From Theropithecus gelada (lineage: Eukaryota > Chordata > Mammalia > Primates > Cercopithecidae): DNA of 64,000 bases. The first letter of the stretch is position 1, and each line of letters opens with the position of its first letter. A program made the translations under genes and the position numbers. The stretch lies in NCBI RefSeq assembly GCF_003255815.1, contig NC_037672.1, positions 107,336,686 through 107,400,685 of the forward strand. Reading direction: 5' to 3'. Below are positions 11,701 through 23,099 of the stretch, one piece after another. The notes under the pieces were generated by a model that was not told where the DNA came from, did not search any database, and saw nothing but the letters and a program-made list of their open reading frames with translations.

Positions 11701-14450
11701 CTTAGAAGAGGAAGTGAATGGGAAAAACTACAGCTCCCACCCTTGCAGTTGATCTTGGGGCTGTAGCTGATACTCACCCTTGGCCCCCTTCCTATCCATT
11801 TTAGATTCCCTTTACCCTGACCTCCCACTTTTGCTGGTCTCGGTGACTTACTGGATGACATGACCCACAATCTCCTTCACGAGCGGTCTAAGCTCCTGGT
11901 TACCTTTTGTTTCTCAGGCAAAAGTTGCCATTTGTATCCCTACTGTCACAAGAGCAGGCTGGACATGGTGGCTCACTCCTATAATCCCAGCACTTTGGGA
12001 GGCCAAGGCAGGAGGATTGCTTGAGGCCAGGAGTTTGAGATGAGCCTGGGCAACACAGGGAGAGGTTGAGGCTGCAGTTAGCCATAATTGCACCACTGTA
12101 CTCCAGCACGAGTGACAAAGAGAGAGCCTCTCTTAAAAAAGAAACAACAACAACAACAAAAAGAGGTACCCCAGTAGGTTATGTGGGTTCTACACATCCT
12201 CCTCCCTGCCCACATTATAGTAATAGCAGCCCTACCTCCTCGGAATGATCATGGTCAATTACCCTTGTGGATTATGACTCTTTCTTTCTTGTTGGTCCCT
12301 AGATACAAAGAGCTCAGTGTACACCAGGCAACAGCTCTAGTTTATAATTCCATGGGACTCTTGCTTGCCCCTGGTGAAAGTATAGTCCTTTGGAGACAAA
12401 GACAATGAACCCTGCAGAGTCTACAATTGTGGAGACAAGATGCACAAAGTTCCCAATTGGTTAATGGGGGTGATGGTAAGTGTGGTCATTCTTGCCTTTA
12501 TTCCTTGGTTCCCAGGCCCACGTATTCTTCCTATTGGGAATACAATGCTATATGAAAGTCTTTGATTGAATGTATATACTGCTTCCTGGAGGATAGCACC
12601 CCATTCTCACAAAGTTTTGCATTTAACTGGCACCTAAGCTCTGCCCTCAGCAGCCCATTCCAACATTCTGTAAGTCCACCAGCTTCTGAGTGGTGTGGTA
12701 TGTGATATGACCAGGGGATTGCATGATCACAGGCCCACTCCTGGGCCTGCTTTGCTGTAAAGTGGGTAGCCTTGTCTGGCAGGATGTGATCTTTGGTAGA
12801 TAATTAAGCACTCTATAATTCTCTGGATTATGGTGCTAACGGAGGCCCTGCAGGCAAGAAAGGCACACTCATACCTCAAATATATGCCTATTCCTGTAAG
12901 AATAGACCACTGACCCTTCAAAAAGTGAAAGAATCAGATGTAGTTAACTTGCTACTAAGTGACTAGTTGGTCTCCTTGATGAATTGTGCCATCTTGTGGG
13001 GACAGTATTAGTGTCAGCTGCTGTCAGGTTGGGCATTTGTTAATGATGTGAGCTAGATAAGCCTCGGGGTCCATACTATTGGTGTCATGGGTAGCCTCTA
13101 TCTCTGCTACCATGGGCACTTCATTCTTGTGCCCATTGTGCCAGCACTGGGGTGGCTGATGACTGAGACTCAGTCATTTTGGCTCAATAATTTTGTTGGG
13201 CCAAATTGGCTGAGCCATTTTGTTGGTTATTTAGTGCCTTTTCTCGGTAGATGCTTTCTGGTAGGCATGAACATGTGATACAAAGATTTTTATACTTCAT
13301 GCCCACTCCTGTATGTACATGCATCCATTCTAGATTCCCTTCACTCTGACCTCCCACCTCTGCTGATGTCAGTGACGTACCTGATGACATGACCCACAGC
13401 CTCTTTCAGGAGTGGTCTGAACCCTTGGTTACCATTCACTTCTCAGGGTAAAGTTACTGTTTGTATCCCAGAACTTTTTGCTCTTGATCTTTGAATATTT
13501 TTCATTTCAGGAACAAAAGATGATCAGGAAATCACTATTGCCTGTGATTCTACATAAAGTCTAGCCTCAGGCCACCTCCCTTTCCACACCAAGTGGATGA
13601 CCAGGTGTACCACCTGCAGCTCTGCCCTTTGGGAGGACTTTCTCTCACCACTGTCTTTCAAAACCACTCCAAAGTGTGGCTGTAATGCAGCCTCTGTCTA
13701 TTTTCAACTTGTACCTATATACCAAGCCAACCCATCTGTAAACAAAATGTGACCTTTTCTCTCCTCCTTCAGCTGGTCATACCAGATTCCCCAGGAAGCT
13801 ATAGGTGTGAGATGAGGAAGCGGCATGAGTGCAACTGTTTGGATGCTGGGGACAGGGGCAGTCTGGCCTACCTGCTACCTGTTTATGCACCTTGCTCATA
13901 CCTCTGGTCCTGTTTGTGTTTGGCTCTGGATATCACACTTCTTTCTTACAATACATTTTTGCTAGGCCTGCTTTGTGGGTCCATTTGGATCCAGAGAATA
14001 ATAGGCAGTTCTGGCCGTATGGTGATGTAGTGTCCTATGATTCTCTGCTGCAGATGGCATGGCCTTGCTCAGAACCCTGAGATCCTATATTGTGGTTCTC
14101 CTACACGATCTTCCTCAAACACCTCACAGCATTTTTCCCCCATCACTGAGTCTTCTGATGCTATACAGTCTGCTGGACCACTGCAGAAACCTTTTCTGCT
14201 TTGGCAGCTGGAGCAGTATTCCCTAGTGCAGAATATTCGCTCCCAACATCCAAAAAGTCTCATCAGGTTTTGTGCTTCCTTCTTTGTTAAAGAAAGTACA
14301 AGATACAAAAATTTGTCTTTTACATTAGAGAGGATGTTCCAGCAGGTTCCTGAACACTGGTTTCCTAAAAATTTTACTGATGTGCCAGGCTTTATTTCCT
14401 ACTCTCTGGAGCACATGTGTCTTACCAAAGTATTTATCATGCTACTTCCT
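11700..14450 (-). pseudogene. ERV-L endogenous retrovirus pol remnant
   Basis: Read on the minus strand, conceptual frames in order resemble the ERV-L polymerase. Reverse-transcriptase end is at about 14.4-14.1 kb, RNase H at about 13.8-13.55 kb, and the integrase zinc-binding and core region at about 13.25-12.5 kb. A dUTPase domain follows at about 12.4-12.15 kb and its C-terminal tail at about 11.95-11.7 kb. The dUTPase placed after integrase is the ERV-L hallmark. All frames are broken by stops and shifts, so no protein is made. An Alu splits the dUTPase part, and a copy of the dUTPase tail is repeated at 13.3 kb. Confidence 0.8.
11957..12161 (+). mobile_element. Alu, plus strand, internally deleted
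   Basis: The Alu head and right end are present but about 80-100 bp in the middle is missing. The tail is CAA-rich (ACAACAACAAC). It is inserted in the ERV-L dUTPase sequence. Confidence 0.88.
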
Positions 14451-14559
14451 CATCTCCTCTGATCAAAGTAATGCTATCAATGGAAAAACAACCATGGTGA
14501 CTTATGGAAAATCCAGATGATCCAGATCTCTGACTATTATATTATGTCAGAAGGTGGAA

Positions 14560-14869
14560 GATAAGGCCTGGGGAAAACTTTAAGTGTATATGTTGCCTGT
14601 TCCATGTGAATGAGGACTGTTTCTGATCCTTTCTGATTAAAATGTCTCCTCTCTCTTGCTCCTACTCCAGCCACGTAATATATGTGCTTTCCATTTGCCT
14701 TCTGCCATGATTGTAAGTTTCCTGAGGCCTCCCCAGAACCTGAGCAGATGCCAGCATCATGCTTTCTATACAGCCTGTGGAACCATGAACCAATTAAACC
14801 TCTTTTCTTTATAAATTATCTAGTCTCAGGTATTTCTTTATAGCAGTGCAAGAATGGACTAATACAGCA
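14560..14869 (+). mobile_element. MaLR (MST/THE1-like) LTR 3' part, plus strand
   Basis: Contains the characteristic end of this LTR family: an AATTAAACCTCTTTTCTTTA segment, then TCTCAGGTATTTCTTTATAGCA and GGACTAATACA at the terminus near 14867. The 5' boundary is not clear. Confidence 0.8.
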
Positions 14870-15480
14870 GTTAACAAAAAGAAAATGTAAAGTGCTCATG
14901 AGGACTGAAATTTTATTCAGTTTAAGTCTCTTTCCTCCTATGATCTCAATGAAAATAAATATAAAAATAAAAGTAATTCCACTGCACCATTGAAAAATGA
15001 AGAAGGATTCATTAATAGGACATAAACAGTGAGGAATTACTAGAATACATATAGTAGACAGGAAAAGATTAACTGCAAAACTTAAATGAGCTTAAGAAGT
15101 GTCAAATTCATATAGGTGACAACAAGGTATCCAAAATACAAAAGACCACAGAATAAATAGAAACAGTAGAATCTGAGAGAAGTGATGGACTAAGTAATTA
15201 ATAAATAAAGGGAAGAACATCTGAGCCAGTGGCCCACACGGGGGCAACTTGAGAATTTACTCCAGGCTAAAGCCTACAGTAAGGCTCTCTGTAGCACATG
15301 TTCTAACCCAGAATCCCTTGAGTGGACACTGAGGCAGAAGCAGAGAAGCATTCTAGACGACACCAGCCTCCATCAAGTTGAGGGAGACTCTGCACTTAAG
15401 AGGCAAGCCATAGGCAAACCCCTGAGGCCTCGTATCCCACCCTTCTCCTGCAGTCATTGAAGGCAGACTTCTATAATCAG
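14870..15480. other. Intergenic sequence, no feature recognised
   Basis: Moderately AT-rich sequence without a convincing open frame or repeat family that I can name. No gene evidence. Confidence 0.5.
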
Positions 15481-15484
15481 AATC

Positions 15485-15600
15485 TACAAAAACAGAAGTA
15501 CAGCACAATAAAAAGAAAAAGACCAACCTCACTTATGAATATAGACGCAAAAATTCTAAACAAAATATTAGCAAACTAAGTAGTATTCAATAGTCTTACC
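15485..15600 (+). mobile_element. Short L1 ORF2 fragment, plus strand
   Basis: About 100 bp match the L1 reverse-transcriptase region (ATAGACGCAAAAATTCTAAA then ATTAGCAAACT). The rest of the element is not recognisable. Confidence 0.65.
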
Positions 15601-15621
15601 GTTAATAATACTTACTTGACA

Positions 15622-15664
15622 ACATATACATACATATATATGTGTGTATATATATATATATATG
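15622..15664. repeat. (TA)n / (CATA)n simple repeat
   Basis: Alternating TA with CATA and TGTG units, ending in an uninterrupted TA run at 15649-15662. Confidence 0.9.
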
Positions 15665-16560
15665 GAGGTTAAGGCAAACAAGTAATTATGCCAATGTCGT
15701 AAGAATTTCAGGGTAAGACAAACACAAGTTTAAATTCAAAGAAATGGAAACCCTGTAGACTTAACTTTGAATTGGAAATGTCACTATGATCCCCAGTTTT
15801 TTTTCTTTCTAAAAATAATTACCTCTTAGTTGTCCATTGTGTCCATTGATAGGGCTTAGAAGTCCTAACAATGCAGAAGCAATGAGCACTCCTTAGTGGC
15901 AAGATTGTCTTCTCTACATACCATTTTCCATTTTAAAAAACAAGGCTCTTTGGAGAAAGTGCGATTCCACATCTGGGGCATAAAATGTAAAAGAAATATT
16001 TTGTACCGGAAAGCAAGGAAGCCATCGCAGGCTAGTTGGTGGTTCTGAAAGACTTGAAGGGGCTCTCACAAGCCAAAGATTAAATATTTTAAGCATTGCA
16101 AAGAACAATGATAGCAAAAAATTGAAATAAAAAAGGAAATTTCTTTATTTCAGTTAATAATTGCAAAAGAAATGATAGAATTATCATATTACTATTTTGC
16201 ACTACCTTATGAGCCAATGGACCTAGTGATGATCACCAACAGCTGCTAAAACCATTAGGTGAAAAGCTGGCAGGGAACTCTAAGAGGTGGATGAGGCTGA
16301 TAACACTGATCCCGCTGACTGATATCACCCCCAAAGAGAGACAACCAGACATTATGTGCCTCTTCATGGGACAGCAGGAAGTATTCTTGCAGAAGAGAGA
16401 AAAAAAAAAAAAAAAAAAAAAGAACCTGAACAATCAAGTCTGTAGATCTCACTATCAATTAACTACCAGTTTATGGGAAATACAGAGGATAGAAAAACAA
16501 TTTATACCACCACAAGGATGTAATCAGTGAGAAAGTGGGAAATTCTACATGACAAAAGAC
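15665..16560. other. Intergenic sequence without a gene
   Basis: Mostly single-copy-looking sequence with an A-run at about 16401-16421. Short open frames here lack conserved features. Confidence 0.5.
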
Positions 16561-17035
16561 TCAGTTTTTTCAACAAATAAATGCCATGGGGTGGGGGTGG
16601 GGGGGGAACAGGGAGAGGAAACTGACATAGAATAAAAGAAAATTAAGAGACATATCAATAAAATACAATGGATGGCCCTTGTTTGGATCTTCATTTGATT
16701 GATCCAACTATTAAAATATATTTTGAAATAACTTGGGAAAATTCCACATGGACTGGATATTCGCTAATACTAAGAAAATATTATTTTTGTTAATGGTTTT
16801 GTGCTTATGTTTTTAAAAAAGTCCTCTGCTGAAGATTTATGAACAGAATGTTTACTATAAAACACTCTAGCTATAATAATTTTAATAATAACAGTGAGGA
16901 AATGGAGGAAAACATTTGCAAAAGGCTGATTGAAGGTGAGTGTTGTATAGAGAAAGGTTCATTATATTGTTCTATCAACTTTTGTTTATGTTTGAAATTT
17001 TCATAATAAAAAACAAATAAAAGAGAAAGTCATGA
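16561..17035 (+). mobile_element. Probable old L1-class 3' end, plus strand
   Basis: The last part (16930-17030) has the familiar motif of a GAAATTTTCATAATAAAAA end. A G-run with G-quadruplex potential sits at 16588-16607. The family is uncertain. Confidence 0.4.
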
Positions 17036-17082
17036 GTTCACATTAATATTTACAATTAATGGCACCTTGACTAAGTACTTTT

Positions 17083-17371
17083 TTTTTTTTTTTTGAGACG
17101 AAGTCTTGCTCTGTCACCAGGCTGGAGTGCAGTGGCATGATTTTGGTTCACTGTAACCTCCGCCTCCCAGGTTCAAGTGATTCTCCTGCCTCAGCCTCCC
17201 GAGTAGCTGGGAGTACAGGTGCATGCCAACACGGCCAGCTAATTTTTGTGTTTTTAATAGAGACGAGGTTTCATCATGTTGGCCAGGATGGTCTCGATCT
17301 CTTGACCTCGTGATCCACCCACCTTGGCCTCCCAAAGTGCTGGGATTATAGGTGTGAGCCACAGCGCCCAG
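17083..17371 (-). mobile_element. Alu A of tandem pair, minus strand
   Basis: Full-length minus-strand Alu with a T-run tail at 17079-17094. It abuts a second Alu. One 12-bp duplication (CTAAGTACTTTT at 17071-17082 and 17678-17689) brackets both, which fits insertion of this copy into the A-tail of the other. Confidence 0.95.
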
Positions 17372-17372
17372 T

Positions 17373-17677
17373 CTTTCTTTCTTTCTTCTTCTTTTTTTGT
17401 TTTTTTAGGTGGAGTTTCGCTGTGTTGCTGGAGTACAGCGGCGCGATCTTGGCTGATGCTGACTACAACCTCAGCCTCCTGGGTTCAAGTGATTCTCCTG
17501 CTTTGGCCTCCCCAGTAGCTGGGATTACAGGCCCATGCCACCAAGCCCAGCCAATTTTGGTATTTTTAGTAGAGACGGGGTTTCACCATGTTGGCCAGGC
17601 TAGTCTCGAACTCTTTACCTAAAGTGATCTGCCCCCCTCAGCCTCCCAAAGTGCTGGGATTACATGCCTAGCTTCAG
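17373..17677 (-). mobile_element. Alu B of tandem pair, minus strand
   Basis: More divergent Alu with a CTTT-rich tail (17373-17408) next to Alu A. The 3' flank carries the shared target duplication at 17678-17689. Confidence 0.92.
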
Positions 17678-17762
17678 CTAAGTACTTTTACAATTTTGTT
17701 CTAATATAAAAATTTTCAGTCCTATTCCTAGCCAGCAGCCCTCTTCGCTGCCATTAGCAATA

Positions 17763-18134
17763 CAGTCTCCCAACTTACAATGGTTACACTGAATAATTTG
17801 TCTACTTTACAATGGTGTGAAAGCAATAAGCATTCAGCAAAACCTGTACTTCAAATTTTAAACTTTGATCTTCTCCCTGGCTAGTGATACGCATGCAATA
17901 TTCTCTTATGATGCTGGGCAGCGGCAACAAATGAGACTTTCCAGTGTGCTGTGCTGCCAGATAGTTTTGCCCAACTGTAAGCTAATGTAAGTGTTCCAAG
18001 CACCTTCAAGGTAGACTAGGCTAGGCTATGATGTTCAGTAGGTTACATGTATTAAATGTATTTTCTACTCAGATATGTTCAACTCATGATGGGTTTATTG
18101 GGATATAACCCCATCCTAAGTTGAGGAACATCTG
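17763..18134. mobile_element. Tigger-like (Tc1/mariner) MITE with TA duplication
   Basis: A 372-bp non-coding element starts with CAG and ends with CTG, flanked by TA on each side (17761-17762 and 18135-18136). Its ends are imperfect terminal inverted repeats of about 25 bp (CAGTCTCCCAACTTACAATG against the complement of the right end). It has no transposase. The exact family name is not certain. Confidence 0.8.
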
Positions 18135-18344
18135 TATCTCCTTACTGGGTATTTTAATTAGATGGCCTAACCTTTCACTAAAACAACTGGATGGACACCT
18201 TCTCAGATCTTGAATACCACAACTAGACTGTACATATATACTTTCTTCCCTCCTTTTATATTTTCTTTGTCTTTTTGACCATCATTCTATGATCATTTGT
18301 TAATAAGTAGGTTTTCAAGGCATGAGCAGAAATTCAAAGCATAG

Positions 18345-18480
18345 AGGAATTCGGTTCCATTTAACAAATATTTATTGGGCATCAATTTTATTCCAGGCAC
18401 TGTACTAAGTACTTAGCATACCAAAACAAAGATGATGTAGTTCTCACTCTTCAGGAGCTTATAGTCTAGTGTGAGTTTCT
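18345..18480 (-). mobile_element. L2 LINE 3' end, minus strand
   Basis: AACAAATATTTATTGGGCAT followed by a CCAGGCACTGT motif is the reverse complement of the L2 3' terminus. Confidence 0.65.
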
Positions 18481-19001
18481 GCAGATGTTATCAGGAGTCT
18501 AGGAGCGGTGACTAGGGATTCCAGAAGAGATTGGAATTTTTTTTTTTTTTTTTTGCATTCTTTTGAACTTCTTTCTCCATGTAATGCCAACACTTGTAGT
18601 GATGACTAGTGATCAAGTAACTCTATTAGGAATTTTGCTAGAGGTCATTCACAAACATGACAGTGCTCCACACAACTATGTTCATTTCACTGAGTCCATT
18701 CTCAGCTTTTGATGGAAGGCAAGGGGTACTGTTGATGACTGGTGGGTGTTGAATTAAGAAGGAGGGACAATAGGTTGAGGGAGAGGGAGAGAAAATAGGT
18801 TGACAACATCAGCCTATTCTTCCTGATTTACATTTCCTGATCTTCCCTGGCCTCCCCTTATTCACAGTCAACTGACAGCTAATGAACTCTCCTGACGTAA
18901 TAGATAATCAAAGATAATATTTTAAGGAAGGAATTTTAATGCCCCATAACTCAAATGCCTCCCTGTTGCTTTGCTAATGTTGTAAACATTGCAAAACATG
19001 G

Positions 19002-19430
19002 TGTCACGCACGTCCATGTGAAGAGAGTCCACCAACAGGCTTTGTGTGAGCAACAAGGTTGTTTATTTCACGTGGGTGCAAGTGGGCTGAGTCCGAAAAG
19101 ACAGTCAGGAAAGGAAGGTAGGGGTGGGACAGTTTTATAGGACTGGGGTAAGCAGTGGAAAGTTACAGTTAAAGGTGGCTATCTATTCTCAGCAGAGGAG
19201 GGGGTCACAAGGTGCATGGTGGGGAGATCATAAGACTCATGGTCCAGAAAAGAATGTCACGAGGTCGATCAATCCATCGGGTGGGGCAGGGCAGGAACAG
19301 GTCATAATGGAATGTCTAAAGGTTGGTCAATCAGTTAAGACAGGAGCAGGCTGTTTCACTTCCTTTGTAGTTTTCAGTTGCCTCAGGCCATCTGGATGTA
19401 TGCATGCAGGCTTGGCTCAGAGGCCTGACA
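19002..19430 (-). mobile_element. Solo LTR, LTR7-like (HERV-H group)
   Basis: A 429-bp LTR in minus orientation, TG at one end and CA at the other, flanked by a perfect 5-bp duplication CATGG (18997-19001, 19431-19435). In LTR sense it has a TATAAAA box (19139-19133) and an AATAAA signal (19067-19062) in the normal order. No internal retroviral sequence is present, so it is a solo LTR left by recombination. The LTR7/HERV-H group assignment is from remembered terminal and TATA-region wording; the subfamily is unsure. Confidence 0.88.
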
Positions 19431-20464
19431 CATGGAGCTTGTAGGTTAAAAGTGAATTGCATTTGAAGATATAATTTTTTTTTAAAATTTCCTTATTTAG
19501 TTTGCTTATTTTATACTTTATTAGCATCTGTGTTCTACAAACATGACTTATAGTCCAATGTGGTGATTTTTGAAGATGAACTGGGAGATGGAAGAGAATT
19601 CTAAATCTTAATAATTCTGATAAAGTTAGTAATGAAGAATCACAACTTACAAATGAAGCGATGGCCCCAGCAAAATTGAAAAGACACTTAACTGCAAACC
19701 ACAGTAAAAGAGCAGATAATTTTATATGACCTTTGGAAACCCAGAGTAAAGAATGTATTTTTTTAAGTGACCTTCAGTAAAAAGGTCCAGAAAGCAAGTT
19801 ATTTAGCAGAAGAACTTTTTGACCCGAAAAGGAAAAAGCCCCACAATTGGTGGGACCTCATAATTTCAGTATGTATAATTACAGAGAGTAAGACGCCAGC
19901 ATATGATGTAATGACAAACTAAAACGGTTTCACTTTCAAAGTTTGATAAACTGATGTGATTGATGACATGTCACATAATGCTGCATAGCATCAAAAGAAC
20001 CTAACAATTTCTCATCCAGGTTGATGAATCAACAGATTTCAACAACAAATGTCATAGAGTAGCATTTGTAAGATTTATAAATTATGGCAAAATTCAAGAA
20101 AATTTTTCTTCTATGAAACACTGCTGCAAAGAAGCAAAGGTAAAGATATATTTATTGCCTTGTCTTCATATTGGAAACAGAAGGTACATTTTGGAAGAAC
20201 TGTGTCAGTATCTACTTACGGTACCCTATCAAGGACTGGTTCCTTCAGAGATTTCAATTCTCATTAAAATCCTGACATATTCACAACTCACTGCTTTCTT
20301 CCCAGAGAGTGCTGGTGTCGGAAAGTTTTGGAGCAAAAATGAAAAAAGTTCTAGATGATGCTATGAAGAGGACTTATCAAACGCAGGGCAATTCACTTCT
20401 AAAATTTTTTTTTAAACTATGTGAAAACCTGGACAAGGCCCATATAAATCTCCTTCCACATGCA

Positions 20465-20812
20465 TAAATCTTATGGCTTAGCAGATCGTTTTGGGGGAAG
20501 CCAGCTGGCATGTCATGTCAGTACTCAAGCACCCTGTAAAGAGGTCCGTATGGCAAGGAACTGGGGCCTGGCAATAGGCAGCATCAGCTTGCTAGGCATG
20601 TCAGTGAGCTCCCTCAGAAAAGGATCCTCTAGCCCTACTCAAGTCTTCAGTGGACTGCAGCCCCAGGTGATATCTTGATTGCAACCTTATGAGAGACCCT
20701 GGGTCAAAATCATCCAGCTAAGCTGCTCCTTAATTTCTGACCTACAGAAATTATGCAAAATAATGTTTATTGACACTATGGACTGGAGTGAGAGAAACTA
20801 ATACAGATTCTG
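20465..20812 (+). mobile_element. MLT1-like MaLR LTR, plus strand
   Basis: Segments such as GTATGGCAAGGAACTG and CAACCTTATGAGAGACCCTG, then TCCTTAATTTCTGACCTACAG, are typical of MLT1 LTRs. It lies inside the Charlie remnant. Confidence 0.75.
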
Positions 20813-20954
20813 CTCCTTAACAGGACGCTTGACCTAGAAAGTGAATCATAGAAATACATTCAAGAAAACAGTAGCCCAGATTTTACCAAATTCTATGAAG
20901 ATGAAGAATGGCTGCAGAAACTAGCATTTTTTTTTTTTGCATTTATATAAAAAA

Positions 20955-21333
20955 ATGCCCAACGCTAGGTAATTTATAAAGAAAGAGATTTAATTGGCTT
21001 ATGGTTCTGGAGGCTTTACAGGAAGCAAGGTGCTGGCATCAGTTTCTGGTGGTCTCTAGAAGTTAACAATCATGGTGAAAGGTGATGGGGAGCCAGCATG
21101 TCACATGGCAAGAGTGGGAGCAAGAGAGAGATGGAGGAAGTCACAGACTCTTAAAACAACCACATCTCAAGTGAACTGAGTGAAAACTCACTTATCACCA
21201 AAGGGATGGTGCTAAGCCACTCATAAGAATTCTGCCCCCATGATCCAATCACCTCCCACCAGGTCCCATCTACAACACTGGGAATAAAATTTCAGCATGA
21301 GATTTGGAAGGAACAAACATCCAAACCATATCA
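20955..21333 (-). mobile_element. THE1/MST-type MaLR LTR, minus strand
   Basis: Classic reverse-complement MaLR LTR: GGTAATTTATAAAGAAAGAG near the left end and CAAACATCCAAACCATATCA at the right end (21333). It separates two parts of the Charlie transposase frame. Confidence 0.88.
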
Positions 21334-21721
21334 CCTACTTAACAGACATTTTCATCACATGAACTAGTTGAACAAGGATCTTCAGGCCCTGGAGAAAATC
21401 GTTTTACTTTGAGTGACAAGATTTTTGGGTTTAAATAAAAATTGAGTATTTGGAAAAGTTGTATTGCAAAAAGGGATCTTGAAATGTTTCCACTGCTGCT
21501 TGGACTTTAGAATAAGGAAGTCTCAAGTCTTACTGAAAACCACCAGAGGGAATTGCAGAACAAAACTGAACAGTATTCTCCTTCCCCTTGAACACAACTG
21601 TATGACTAGATGAGGAACCCTTTCCTTGAATCTTCTCAGCCTGAGCACCTGACTTTGAGAAAAGAGGAAGAACTTTGTGAAAGTATGACTGTAGATATAA
21701 GATGAAATTTACTTATTTGTG

Positions 21722-22020
21722 TTTCTTCTTCTTCTTTTGATACAGATTCTCGCTCTGTTGCCCAGGCTGGAATGCAGTGGCGCGATCTTGGCTCACTGCA
21801 ACCTCTGCCTCCCAAGTTCAAGCGATTCTCCTGCCTCAGCCTCCCAAGCAGCTAGGATTACAGACGCCCACCATCACGCCCGGCTACGTTTTGTATTTTT
21901 AGTAGAGACAAGGTTTCACCATGTTGGCCAGGCTGGTCTTGAACTCCTGACCTCAGGTGATCCGCCTGCCTTGGCCTCCCAAAATGCTGGGATTATAGGC
22001 GTGAGTCACGGCGCCTGGCC
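21722..22020 (-). mobile_element. AluS-like, minus strand
   Basis: Full-length Alu, head at 22020, tail reduced to CTTCTTCTTCTTTT. It is inserted in the Charlie remnant. Confidence 0.95.
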
Positions 22021-22397
22021 TGATTTATGCTTCTACAAGTTTTGGATTTCTGAGAAAGAAGAGCAGCTTGACATGTTTAGGACAGTAATAAACATTTTGA
22101 CATACTTTTAAACTTCTTGTTCAAGCAAGCTTTTTCTAAGTTTTAAGAGTAAAGACAGAAATCATCTCATTTCAGTTGAAAATGAAATCTGTATGTGACA
22201 ATCTCAAGTTCAATTCAGAACTGAGCCAATACACAGCAAAAGACAAGCAAAGGTTTCACACTAAATAGGTAATTTTCATTTTTTGTTTCAAAAATAATAC
22301 ACTTACACGTATATAGGCCCGTAAAAAGATCAACATCCGTTAAAATCAAATTGCAGCATTTACTAAACTAAAAGAAAAAGTAAAGTTTCTTCTCTCA

Positions 22398-22696
22398 TTT
22401 ATTTTGTTTGTTTTGAGACCAAGTCTTGCTCTGTCGTCTGGGCTGGAGTGCAGTGGCCTGATCTCGGCTCACTGCAACCTCCGCCTCCCGGGTTCAAGCG
22501 ATTCTCTTGCCTCAGCCTCCCGAGTAGCTGCGATTACAGGCGTGCGCCACCATGCCCGGCTAATTTTTGTATTTTTAGTAGATAAGGGGTTTCACCGTAT
22601 TGGCCAGGCTGGTCTCGAACTCCTGACCTCAAGTGATCCATCCGCTTCGGCCTCCCAAAGTGCTGGGATTACAGGCGTGAGCCACAGCGCCCCGCC
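22398..22696 (-). mobile_element. AluS-like, minus strand
   Basis: Full-length Alu with well-preserved CpG sites, head at 22696. Confidence 0.95.
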
Positions 22697-22839
22697 TACA
22701 AAGGTACTTTAAAATCCCATTTACAATAACCCTCTCAGTTAGATAGGTACCAAGTTCCACCCTCTTCTAAACACGATGTCAATATCAAGGTAAGGTCTCA
22801 GAGGGTTTGGTTGTAAAAGGCTCCAGCCAAACTTAATAA

Positions 22840-22995
22840 ATGGGAAGTGACTACCTTTATTTGTGAGAGAAGCTTTGGAGAATGCGGAGGAAGCAGATGT
22901 CAAATATAAGGGGCTTAAGGCGAGAAGAGGGAGAGGAGCCTCCAGCACAGTCCGCTTCACATCCTGTCGGTGCTCAAAACATACTTGAATGAATA
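22840..22995 (+). mobile_element. L2 LINE 3'-end fragment
   Basis: Degenerate L2 tail with GTGCTCAAAACATACTTGAA followed by TGAAT. It lies upstream of the GAR1 promoter. Confidence 0.5.
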
Positions 22996-23099
22996 CCCGG
23001 TACAAAAGATGGTTTGGTTTTCTATAAGACAGCATAGTTTCTTTAAAATTACACAAACACATGCATTGCTTTTTTCCCTCTAATTAGTGAGACCATAGC

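Larger units (their letters stand above)
19450..22390 (+). pseudogene. hAT-Charlie transposase remnant, interrupted
   Basis: Conceptual translation resembles hAT/Charlie transposases (relatives of SCAND3, ZBED5 and FAM200). A Lys-rich KRHL segment is at about 19.68 kb, a VDEST motif at about 20.02 kb and an EDEEWLQKLA segment at about 20.90 kb. The alpha-helical middle and C-terminal dimerisation part run from 21.35 to 21.7 kb and 22.02 to 22.3 kb. Frameshifts and stops abound. It is split by an MLT1-like LTR, a THE1/MST-like LTR and an Alu. No terminal repeats were found. Confidence 0.72.

Noticed and set aside
11700..14450. ERV-L frames as a functional polymerase
   Set aside because: Each domain is interrupted by stops and shifts, and an Alu splits one domain, so it cannot be expressed as a working protein.
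22739..23062. 107-codon minus-strand open frame upstream of GAR1
   Set aside because: Overlaps an L2 fragment, has no recognisable domain, and no splice or promoter evidence supports it.
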